This document shows positions 4,811-11,217 of a DNA stretch of 12,934 nt, one piece after another (position 1 is the first letter of the stretch; every line of letters starts with the position of its first letter). Origin of the DNA: Bacillota bacterium (GTDB taxonomy: Bacteria; Bacillota; Clostridia; Christensenellales; CAG-138); NCBI GenBank assembly GCA_023453725.1, contig JAEXTB010000173.1, positions 1 to 12,934 on the forward strand. Direction: 5' to 3'. The translations under genes were made by a program, and so were the position numbers. The notes below the pieces were generated by a model. That model was given only the letters and a program-made list of their open reading frames with translations. It made no database searches and was not told the origin of the DNA.

Positions 4811-6886
4811 TTATTCTTCTTCTTCCTCTTCCTTCTTGGCCTGCTCGATGATCTTCTGCGCGATGTTGCCAGGCACATCCTCATAGCGCACGAATTCCAT
4901 CTTGAAGGAACCTCTCGCCTGCGTCATGGCGCGAAGGTCGGTTGCATATTTGAACACTTCCGAGAGGGGAACTTCCGCAACAACTTCCTGTCCGCCGCCC
5001 TCTGCAGGGTTCATGCCGATCACGCGGCCGCGGCGGCGGTTCATATCGCCGATAACGTCGCCCATGTATTCATCCGGCACCAGTACGTCAACACGGTAGA
5101 CCGGTTCGATGAGCGCAGGGCTGGCCTTTGCGCAAGCGGCTTTGTAGGCAAGGCGCGCCGCGGATTTGAACGCGACTTCCTTGGAGTCTACAGGGTGGTA
5201 TTTGCCGTCAAAAAGCGTAGCCTTGACGCCTACCATGGGGTAGCCCGCAAGCACGCCGCGCTGGAGCGCTTCACGCGTACCCTTTTCTACCGCAGGCACA
5301 TATTCCCTCGGTACAACGCCGCCGACGATGGCGTTTACAAATTCGAAATCGCCATTGGGCAGGGGCTCAAAGCGCATCTGCACGACGCCGAACTGGCCGG
5401 AACCGCCCGTCTGCTTCTTATGCTTGCCTTCGGCTTCTGCGGTGCCGCGGATGGTTTCACGGTAAGGCACCTTCGGATCCACAAGCTGCGCTTCCACGTT
5501 GAACTTGTTTTTCAGCTTGCCGCAGATCACGTCAAGGTGCATTTCACCCAAGCCGGAAATGAGGACGTCGCCGGTTTCCGCGTTCTTTTCAAGAGACATG
5601 GTCGGATCTTCTTCCTTCAAACGGTTGAGACCGGCAATGATCTTATCTTCTTCACCCTGCTTCTTTGCGGTGACCGCAAGGCTGATGCAGGGATGCGGGA
5701 ACTCGATCTGTTCAAAGAGCACGGGGGCAGCCGCGTCGCAAAGCGTATCACCGGTATTGGTGAACTGCAGCTTTGCCATGGCGCCGATATCGCCAGCCGT
5801 CAACTTGTCTACGTTGATGAGCTTCTTGCCGCGCATAATGTAGACAGCGCCGGGCTTTTCCGCCTTTTCCGCATTGGAGTTGTACGCGGAAACATCTGCG
5901 GAAAGCGAACCGGAATATATCTTGAGAATGGAGATTTTGCCAACGAAGGGGTCAGCAACGGTCTTGATGACCTGAGCCGCGAACTTGCCGTCCTGCCTGA
6001 CTTCCACATCCGCGTTCGTTTTTGCGTTCTTGGCCTTGCGGGCCTTCAACTGATCGGCGGTGGGCATGTAGTGGATGAGGTTATCAATCAGCGTCCTGAC
6101 GCCGATGTTGGGCTGGGCGGCAGCGCAGCACACGGGGGTGACAACGCCTTCTTTCACGCCCGCGCAGAGGCCGGAAACGACTTCTTCCTGCGTGAGCTCT
6201 TCGCCTTCAAAGTATTTTTCCATCAGCGTTTCGTCGCCTTCAGCCGCAGCTTCAATCAGCGCTTCACGGATGGATTCGGCTTCGCTCTTGAGCGCAGCGG
6301 GGATTTCCACTTCTTTTTCACCCTTCGCCTCAAAGAGCTTGGCCTTCATGGTGACGATATCAACATACCCCTTGAACGCGCCGCCTTCCACGATGGGAAG
6401 CTGGATGGCAACCGCACTGGGACCGAACTTTTCACGGATGGCGGTATATACTTTACCAAAGTTGGCGTTTTCACGATCCATCTGGTTGATGACAATCATG
6501 CGCGCCTTATTGGCCTTTTTGCACATATCAAACGCTTTTTCAGCGCCAACAACAGGGCCGGAGACCGCGCCCACTACGATCAAAGCGGAATCCGCCAACG
6601 TCATGCCCTCGACAACTTCCCCGTAGAAATCAAAAAATCCCGGCGCGTCGATCACGTTGACCTTGGTGCCATTCCATTCAAAGGGAGCAAGCGCTGCGCC
6701 AATGGAAATGGTGCGGCGGGTTTCTTCCGGGTCATAGTCCGTGGTGGTGGTTCCATCCTCCACACGGCCCATACGGTCAAGCAGCCCGGCATTAAAAAGC
6801 ATGGCCTCGGTCAGCGTGGTCTTTCCCTCGCCGCCATGCCCGAAAACGCCAATGTTGCGGATCTTGTTCGCAGTGTACTCTTTCAT
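4811..6886 (-). CDS. elongation factor G-like translational GTPase (EF-G paralogue)
   Basis: This 691-residue protein has the full EF-G domain order: GTPase (about 1-270), domain II (about 300-390), then III, IV and V, with GLGEMHLDVI and PYRETI in the expected places. The P-loop is GHGGEGKT (16-23) rather than GHIDAGKT. Switch II is DAPGFFDF, placing Phe84 where canonical EF-G and EF-Tu have the catalytic His. Switch I reads ETRRTISIG rather than ERGITI, and the base-recognition motif is NQMD (134-137) rather than NKMD. DAPG plus an aromatic is also found in the EF-G-2 group, for example Thermus EF-G-2. It is therefore probably a specialised paralogue rather than the housekeeping factor. It ends in six glutamates. 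The AGGGGG site is about 10 bases before the ATG. It is transcribed alone. Confidence 0.9.
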   Translation of the reverse strand: MKEYTANKIRNIGVFGHGGEGKTTLTEAMLFNAGLLDRMGRVEDGTTTTDYDPEETRRTISIGAALAPFEWNGTKVNVIDAPGFFDFYGEVVEGMTLADSALIVVGAVSGPVVGAEKAFDMCKKANKARMIVINQMDRENANFGKVYTAIREKFGPSAVAIQLPIVEGGAFKGYVDIVTMKAKLFEAKGEKEVEIPAALKSEAESIREALIEAAAEGDETLMEKYFEGEELTQEEVVSGLCAGVKEGVVTPVCCAAAQPNIGVRTLIDNLIHYMPTADQLKARKAKNAKTNADVEVRQDGKFAAQVIKTVADPFVGKISILKIYSGSLSADVSAYNSNAEKAEKPGAVYIMRGKKLINVDKLTAGDIGAMAKLQFTNTGDTLCDAAAPVLFEQIEFPHPCISLAVTAKKQGEEDKIIAGLNRLKEEDPTMSLEKNAETGDVLISGLGEMHLDVICGKLKNKFNVEAQLVDPKVPYRETIRGTAEAEGKHKKQTGGSGQFGVVQMRFEPLPNGDFEFVNAIVGGVVPREYVPAVEKGTREALQRGVLAGYPMVGVKATLFDGKYHPVDSKEVAFKSAARLAYKAACAKASPALIEPVYRVDVLVPDEYMGDVIGDMNRRRGRVIGMNPAEGGGQEVVAEVPLSEVFKYATDLRAMTQARGSFKMEFVRYEDVPGNIAQKIIEQAKKEEEEEE

Positions 6887-7024
6887 GCGTGCAGTTCCCC
6901 CTGTTAAATTAGGTTGTGTTGCTGTTTTTTGAAAGCGCCTGCCGCAGGTCTTGTCACAAAGCTATTATGAGGTATGTCTTTATGAAAGGCTTATCCTTGA
7001 GGCTGAACGCCCAATTTCTATCTT

Positions 7025-7053
7025 ATTGTATCAGCCAAGTTCCTCTTTGTAAA
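7025..7053 (-). promoter_or_regulatory. sigma-A promoter of the EF-G-like gene
   Basis: On the minus strand TTTACA (7053-7048) is followed by exactly 17 bases and TACAAT (7030-7025). Transcription should start near 7018, leaving a leader of about 130 bases before the ATG. The leader contains a small CCTGC/GCAGG hairpin but no recognised riboswitch. Confidence 0.7.
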
Positions 7054-7112
7054 CCGTTTTTGCCTTGATGCAGCGGGCGGCACAGGCGAATTTGAGCATA
7101 GTGAAATACCGT

Positions 7113-7141
7113 TTGCATCACCCGATAGGGTATGCGATAAT
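7113..7141 (+). promoter_or_regulatory. extended -10 promoter of the three-helix membrane protein gene
   Basis: TTGCAT (7113-7118), 17 bases and GATAAT (7136-7141) with TG one base before the -10 give a good vegetative promoter about 40 bases ahead of the start codon. It is divergent from the EF-G-like promoter; the two -35 boxes are about 60 bases apart. Confidence 0.65.
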
Positions 7142-7180
7142 GGACAAGACCATTCACGTTTTCTAAGGAGGTACGAGCGC

Positions 7181-7714
7181 ATGTTCAAAAAGCGCGATCC
7201 GGAACCCCATCAGCCGCGCCTGCAGGGTGAGGATTTTGACATTTTCCCCAATCTGGACGATGATGATTTTCGCCGCAGACCTGCGGAAAATGCCAATGCC
7301 GTTCCCGCCCCCGAACCGGAAGAGCCGGAGACTCCGCCCGAACCCACCGAGCTTGAAAAAAAGATCGCCGCCATACCGGACGATAAATGGAAGAAGTATC
7401 AGATCATTGCGGGTATCGTGCTCGGGGTGTTGAGCACGACTTCCCTTATGGTGCTGGGCAGGATGGAATCGGTGAGTTCCTTTAGCCTTATCCTCGCAGC
7501 CGTAATCGCACTTTTCGTACCCAACATCATAGAAAAAAAGGGCGGACGCAAAATCCCCGTGCTGCGCGTCGCACTCATTATCTCCGTAGTCATTTCGATG
7601 GGTCTTTACGCGTTCTACGGGTTTGTTTTAAACCCCGGCTACTTTGCACCAACCGCAACGCCGGTGCCAACCGCAACCCCCGCGCCCGAGGCTTCCGCCA
7701 CTGTTGCGCCGTAA
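7181..7714 (+). CDS. unrecognised three-helix membrane protein with acidic/proline-rich N-terminus
   Basis: I do not recognise this 177-residue protein. Residues 1-73 are soluble and charged: an acidic patch NLDDDDF (24-30), then a proline/glutamate-rich stretch (42-57) and a short basic helix ending KWKKYQ. Three hydrophobic segments follow (about 74-93, 99-117, 126-150). The last 25 residues are PTATPxPTATP-type low-complexity sequence. Lysines and arginines before the first helix and between helices 2 and 3 suggest the N-terminus is inside and the tail outside, as expected for a Thr/Pro-rich surface linker. AAGGAGG lies 9 bases before the ATG, the promoter is good, and a strong terminator follows, so this is a real single-gene unit. 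No enzymatic motif is visible. Confidence 0.8.
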   Translation: MFKKRDPEPHQPRLQGEDFDIFPNLDDDDFRRRPAENANAVPAPEPEEPETPPEPTELEKKIAAIPDDKWKKYQIIAGIVLGVLSTTSLMVLGRMESVSSFSLILAAVIALFVPNIIEKKGGRKIPVLRVALIISVVISMGLYAFYGFVLNPGYFAPTATPVPTATPAPEASATVAP

Positions 7715-7727
7715 CCATATAAAGTTT

Positions 7728-7757
7728 AATCGCGCCGAATATTCGGCGCGATTTTTT
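7728..7757 (+). terminator. rho-independent terminator after the membrane protein gene
   Basis: A perfect 26-bp palindrome (arms 7728-7740 and 7741-7753, core CGCGCCGAATATTCGGCGCG) runs into TTTTTT. It lies 14 bases after the stop codon. Confidence 0.88.
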
Positions 7758-7761
7758 ATGC

Positions 7762-7791
7762 GAAAACGGAGCAGAAAATTCTGCTCCGTTT
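7762..7791 (-). terminator. terminator after the TIM-barrel gene, facing the previous one
   Basis: Arms 7764-7776 and 7779-7791 pair (AACGGAGCAGAA/TTCTGCTCCGTT). Read on the minus strand the hairpin ends in CGTTTTCG. It sits 6 bases from the plus-strand terminator, giving a tail-to-tail insulator between convergent genes. Confidence 0.7.
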
Positions 7792-7819
7792 ATTTGTTCA
7801 TATTTATTTGTGTGCTGCC

Positions 7820-8497
7820 TTAATCATCCCACTGGCTGCGGTATTTTTCCATGATGCCGCGAAGCAGCGTTGCCTGCGCGGGCGGCGTATAGGTAATAGC
7901 GTTTGCACCCGCTTCCAATGTAAGCGCAATGCTGTCCACCGTCACACCCCCTGTAGCGATGATGGGCACATACGGATAATCCTTTCTGATCTGCTGGACA
8001 ATGGCGGCCGTATTTGGTCCGCCGGAAACGTTGAAAATATCCGTTCCCGCCTCCAGCCTTCCCCGGATATCCGTATGCTCTGATACCACCGTAACCACAA
8101 CCGGAATATCGATGATGCGCTTTAAGCCTTCTATTGTTTCATTGGGCGTAGGCGCGTTGACCACAACGCCCATCGCACCTTGAAACTCAGCGTCCTGCGC
8201 GATATTGAGCGTACGCTTGCCGCCCGTAATGCCGCCGCCGACGCCGCAGAATACCGGAACATCCGCCACGGTCATAATCGCGTGGGTAATGGCAGGCTGA
8301 GGCGTAAAGGGATATACTGCGATAATTGCGTTTGCATTGATATTTTTAATAATTGCGACGTCTGTGGTAAACGCCAGGGATTTGATCAGCTTGCCGAATA
8401 TGCTGATTCCCGTCGCCTGCTTGATGATCTCCGGTACCTTGATCATATGGCTGCGCAATGTGCCATCGAGCTCGGGTACATAACGATGATCTTCCAT
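7820..8497 (-). CDS. TIM-barrel (phosphate-binding-like) protein of unknown function
   Basis: This 225-residue protein has the alternating strand/helix pattern of a small beta/alpha barrel. Strand ends carry FTTDVAII (43-50), IIAVYPFTPQP (58-68), VFCGVGGG (82-89), GVVVNAPTPNE (110-120), VVVTVVSEHTD (133-143), IFNVSGG (154-160), IIATGGVT (179-186) and AGANAITYTPP (196-206). The last two pieces resemble the phosphate-binding loops of ThiE-, HisA- and IGPS-like barrels. I recognise this as a conserved family of anaerobic Bacillota, often labelled only as a hydrolase or beta/alpha-barrel protein, and I cannot give it a reaction. AAGGAGGAG lies about 8 bases before the ATG. It stands alone, with about 275 bases of upstream non-coding DNA and a terminator behind it. 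Confidence 0.82.
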   Translation of the reverse strand: MEDHRYVPELDGTLRSHMIKVPEIIKQATGISIFGKLIKSLAFTTDVAIIKNINANAIIAVYPFTPQPAITHAIMTVADVPVFCGVGGGITGGKRTLNIAQDAEFQGAMGVVVNAPTPNETIEGLKRIIDIPVVVTVVSEHTDIRGRLEAGTDIFNVSGGPNTAAIVQQIRKDYPYVPIIATGGVTVDSIALTLEAGANAITYTPPAQATLLRGIMEKYRSQWDD

Positions 8498-8772
8498 ATG
8501 GAACTCCTCCTTCCCTGTATGGTATCTCCAAAAACGCCGGCAGACCAGCAGGGTGTTTCTGCGGCCTGTTTATCTGCAAGCTGCACATACAACGATGCAT
8601 GAAAAAAAACAATCCGACGGTTGGCAATTTAATAATTCTTGCCCGGGTTTCCATTTTCCTGCCCGCAATTGCGGCTTTTTTGTGAAAACCGCGCCTTATC
8701 AATAGTATGCAATACTCTTTACGTTTTCACAAGCAGTGTTGTTCGACACGTTTCGCTGTGTTGAATATAAAC
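8498..8772. other. non-coding region upstream of the TIM-barrel gene
   Basis: I see no supportable gene here on either strand; a minus-strand frame (8346-8702) overlaps the TIM-barrel gene and has no plausible product. The stretch holds the gene's ribosome binding site, a run of eight A's near 8601, and a 12-bp palindrome CCGCAATTGCGG (8663-8674) followed by T6 on the plus strand. A nested inverted repeat lies further right (8680-8732). The spacing suggests a long leader and/or an operator region for the TIM-barrel gene. Confidence 0.5.
8680..8732. repeat. nested inverted repeat in the TIM-barrel promoter region
   Basis: Outer arms TTGTGAAAAC (8680-8689) and GTTTTCACAA (8723-8732) are exact 10-bp inverted copies separated by 33 bases. 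Inside lies AGTAT-GCA-ATACT (8704-8716). On the minus strand the right arm supplies a TTGTGA -35-like box (8732-8727), and TACTAT (8707-8702) could be the -10 at a long 19-base spacing. The second arm would then lie just after the transcription start. Confidence 0.45.
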
Positions 8773-8803
8773 CAAAAATGCCCGCGCAAAAACGCGCGGG
8801 CAT
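8773..8803 (-). terminator. rho-independent terminator of the glutamate synthase operon
   Basis: Arms 8778-8787 and 8794-8803 (ATGCCCGCGC/GCGCGGGCAT) form a perfect 10-bp stem. On the minus strand it is followed by TTTTTGG. It lies 17 bases beyond the stop of the GXGXG gene. Confidence 0.88.
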
Positions 8804-8820
8804 AAAACGAAGTCAGGTGT

Positions 8821-9543
8821 TCAATGCGTATACATCTGCTTATACGGGTTAGCGGTGTCGGCGGTGAGCACAAAGAAGTCATGTGCGAGAATTTCGCTAA
8901 GGTCAAGTCCGAATATCTCGCAATATTCCTTCAACTGTTCGGCAATATGCGCTTTGTCCACATCATCCGCAACGCGCGCCGTCACCTGCCTGGGAAGATC
9001 GCGTGGGAGCTCTTTGGTACGCAGATAGATCGCTCCGCCATGGATACCCGTGCCGCAGAAGTAACCAACGGGAGACTTCCCTTGCGCATTCAGGCCCAGC
9101 ACATAGATTTCCCCGCCCGCCTGATATTCCCCAAGGAAGCTGCCCGCGCGCCCGCCGACTACGATCAGCGGCCGTTTTTCCGCATAGGCTTTCATATGTA
9201 CGCCGCAGCGGTAGCCCGTGTTGCCGCGCACATAGATCTTGCCGCCGCGCATGGAATAGCCGGTGGCGTCCCCCGCGGAGCCGTGCACGATGATGCGCCC
9301 ATCGTTCATGGTATCTCCGGTTGCGTCTTGCGCGTTCTGATCCAGTTCTACCGTAGCGCCGTCCATATAAGCGCCAAGCGCGTTGCCGGGGATGCCCTGC
9401 ACTTTAATATACTTGCTCTTGAGGCCGTTTGCTAAGTACCTCTGCCCCATGCACGAGGTCACAAGTATCTCCTGCTCCTCCGCCTCGTGCAGTTTTTCAT
9501 TTAGCTCGCGAAAGCCCAACCCCTTCGCGTCGATTTTCATCAT
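8821..9543 (-). CDS. GXGXG-domain subunit of split glutamate synthase (GltB C-terminal domain)
   Basis: This 240-residue protein corresponds to the C-terminal right-handed beta-helix of large GltB. It shows repeated glycine turns, for example GRIIVHGSAGDATGYSM, GGKIYVRGNTGYRCGVHM and GGEIYVLG (about residues 40-180). In fused glutamate synthase this domain scaffolds the ammonia tunnel between the glutaminase and synthase sites; the same fold occurs in FwdC/FmdC. Standing alone it is typical of archaeal-type enzymes and many Clostridia. Its ATG overlaps the preceding gene's TGA (ATGA, 9540-9543), implying translational coupling, and GGAGG sits 6 bases upstream. It is the last gene of the operon. 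About 60 C-terminal residues extend beyond the beta-helix and are of unknown role. Confidence 0.92.
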   Translation of the reverse strand: MMKIDAKGLGFRELNEKLHEAEEQEILVTSCMGQRYLANGLKSKYIKVQGIPGNALGAYMDGATVELDQNAQDATGDTMNDGRIIVHGSAGDATGYSMRGGKIYVRGNTGYRCGVHMKAYAEKRPLIVVGGRAGSFLGEYQAGGEIYVLGLNAQGKSPVGYFCGTGIHGGAIYLRTKELPRDLPRQVTARVADDVDKAHIAEQLKEYCEIFGLDLSEILAHDFFVLTADTANPYKQMYTH

Positions 9544-10769
9544 TGTACACCTCCAAGCTGTTTGAGACGGTCGGCCTTGGAAAACGCCATGAGCTGCGGC
9601 TTTTCACAGATCAGTTCAAAGTCGATAGATGACAACGGCGTCCGGTTGCGAATAAGTGCGGTGTAGATGCCGGTACGTTCCACATTGCCGATGACGATAA
9701 AGCCCTTCAACAGGTCGTTTTCATAGAACAGGCGCTTGTAATCGCCGCCGGTGCTGTACCTGATATCCTGCCCGGTATAGCTGCCCGCCGTCGTCATATG
9801 CAGCCCCCATAGCGAGGTCGCGTTGAGCGGGATGGCCTTCTCAAACAACAGCTTGCCGCCCGCCATCTGGTTGCCGGCAGCCTCGCCCTGCATGTATGCG
9901 TTGGGCAGAAGCGCTAAAATTCGGCTGGTGTCGTTTGAAATGTCGTAACTTTCCGCGCAATCGCCCGCCGCATAGATATCCGGCAGGGTGGTCTTTCCTG
10001 AGGTGTCCGTCACAATGCCCCGGTTGACTTCTCCTCCCGCGGCCTTTACGAGCTCCACTTCCGGGCGTACGCCCGCGGCGACCACCAGTGTCATAAACGG
10101 GATGCGCCTGCCGTCCGTAAGCAGCATCTCCTTGCCTTCAAACGTCTCGATGCTCACGCCCAGGTGCAGCGTTACCCCCTGTGCTTCAATATGCGCTTTG
10201 ACCACTTCCGCGCCGCCTGCGTCAAGCACGCTCGGCAGCACCTGCTGCGCCATATCCACGATTGTGATATGCCTGACCTTGTGGCTGATGCCCTCCGCGC
10301 ATTTGAGGCCAATGAGCCCCGCGCCGATGATGAGTACTTCACTCTCTTCATTCACTTCTTCATCGAGCTTGACCGCATCGTCCAGCGTCATGAACGTATG
10401 GTAGCCGCCCACGGTGCCAAGTCCTTTGATGGGGGGAACAAACGCGCGTGAACCGGTAGCAACAAGCAGTTTATCGTAAGAAAGCACGCTACCATCGTCA
10501 ACAGAGACGGTATGCGCGGCGGGGTCAATTGACACTGCCGCTTTTCCCGCAAGCAATGTGCAATCGTTCTTTTTATAAAACTCTTGGGGGCGATACACCA
10601 TGCGTTCCCGGTCTGTCTTACCCAGCAGCAGGTAGGAAATGAGCGGGCGGGAATACACATGGTAGGGTTCTTTCCCTACAACCGTGATTTCGCCGGTCTT
10701 ATCCACGCGGCGGATGCCTTCGATACAGCCGATTGCGGCGATGGAATTGCCTATGATGACATACTTCAT
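9540..10769 (-). CDS. FAD/NAD-dependent oxidoreductase of the glutamate synthase operon
   Basis: This 409-residue flavoprotein has two Rossmann domains. The N-terminal FAD motif is VIIGNSIAAIG (4-14), ATGSRAF (105-111) marks the FAD-domain return, the NAD motif is LIIGAGLIGLKCAEG (146-160), and the C-terminal FAD motif is IYAAGDCAES (265-274). The acidic Asp172 at the end of the second NAD strand hints at NADH rather than NADPH. It resembles rubredoxin/nitrite-reductase-type reductases. The CoA- or NADH-oxidase cysteine near residue 42 is absent (YSRPLISY). It lacks the N-terminal Fe-S domain of GltD. Its likely job is moving electrons between NADH and the neighbouring ferredoxin-like protein. 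ATG at 10769 is preceded by GGAGAGG; the longer frame to 10967 overlaps the upstream gene and is rejected. It starts 4 bases after that gene. Confidence 0.9.
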   Translation of the reverse strand: MKYVIIGNSIAAIGCIEGIRRVDKTGEITVVGKEPYHVYSRPLISYLLLGKTDRERMVYRPQEFYKKNDCTLLAGKAAVSIDPAAHTVSVDDGSVLSYDKLLVATGSRAFVPPIKGLGTVGGYHTFMTLDDAVKLDEEVNEESEVLIIGAGLIGLKCAEGISHKVRHITIVDMAQQVLPSVLDAGGAEVVKAHIEAQGVTLHLGVSIETFEGKEMLLTDGRRIPFMTLVVAAGVRPEVELVKAAGGEVNRGIVTDTSGKTTLPDIYAAGDCAESYDISNDTSRILALLPNAYMQGEAAGNQMAGGKLLFEKAIPLNATSLWGLHMTTAGSYTGQDIRYSTGGDYKRLFYENDLLKGFIVIGNVERTGIYTALIRNRTPLSSIDFELICEKPQLMAFSKADRLKQLGGVQ

Positions 10770-10773
10770 ATGC

Positions 10774-11202
10774 TTACCTCTCCTCAAACACGATTGCCTT
10801 GTTGGGGCAGCCGGACACGCAGGCGGGCTCTCCAAACGAATTCTTTGTACACAGCTCGCACTTCTGCATGGGACCGTCCGCCGAGGGCATGATCGCGCCA
10901 TATGGACAGGACAGCACGCAGGTGTAACAGGCCATGCATTTGTCGGCGTTGATAGCGATGAGGCCATCCTCCATGGTCAGCGCGCCGGAAATACATCCTT
11001 TTACGCACAGCGGCTCCGTGCAGTGCCTGCATGCAACGGCAAAGAAGATATCCCCGCTTTCTTCTATTTTAATGCGTGGGTTGATGCGCACGTCCTTGAG
11101 GGCTTTTGCCATATCCTTTTCGCCGGAGTTGGCGAACGCGCAGTTGTATTCACAAAGGTGGCATCCAAGGCACCACTGCTCGTTGACAAATATACGCTTC
11201 AT
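10774..11202 (-). CDS. four-cluster [4Fe-4S] ferredoxin-like electron carrier (HycB/CooF type)
   Basis: This 142-residue protein contains sixteen cysteines in four groups: 11/14/17/21, 58/61/66/70, 89/92/95/99 and 115/118/128/132. This is the pattern of the HycB/CooF/DmsB family, with four [4Fe-4S] clusters that wire a dehydrogenase or reductase to its partner. There is no signal peptide or membrane helix, so it should be cytoplasmic. It sits between the FMN synthase core and the FAD oxidoreductase, with 15 and 4 base gaps, and so is the natural electron conduit between them. The GGAGGAGG ribosome binding site directly follows the stop codon of the upstream gene. Confidence 0.92.
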   Translation of the reverse strand: MKRIFVNEQWCLGCHLCEYNCAFANSGEKDMAKALKDVRINPRIKIEESGDIFFAVACRHCTEPLCVKGCISGALTMEDGLIAINADKCMACYTCVLSCPYGAIMPSADGPMQKCELCTKNSFGEPACVSGCPNKAIVFEER

Positions 11203-11217
11203 GTTTTTGCCTCCTCC

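Noticed and set aside
5195..6907. 570-residue open frame on the plus strand
   Set aside because: It lies wholly antisense to the EF-G-like gene, has no ribosome binding site and no family resemblance; it arises from the codon bias of the true gene.
8663..8681. Plus-strand terminator CCGCAATTGCGG followed by T6
   Set aside because: No plus-strand gene precedes it, and the stem is short; it may be incidental or part of the TIM-barrel leader.
8346..8702. 118-residue minus-strand frame overlapping the TIM-barrel start
   Set aside because: It overlaps the coding region in another frame, has no recognised domain and no convincing ribosome binding site.
10770..10967. 66-residue N-terminal extension of the FAD oxidoreductase
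   Set aside because: It overlaps the four-cluster ferredoxin gene in another frame; the FAD motif begins three residues after the ATG at 10769, which has a good ribosome binding site.
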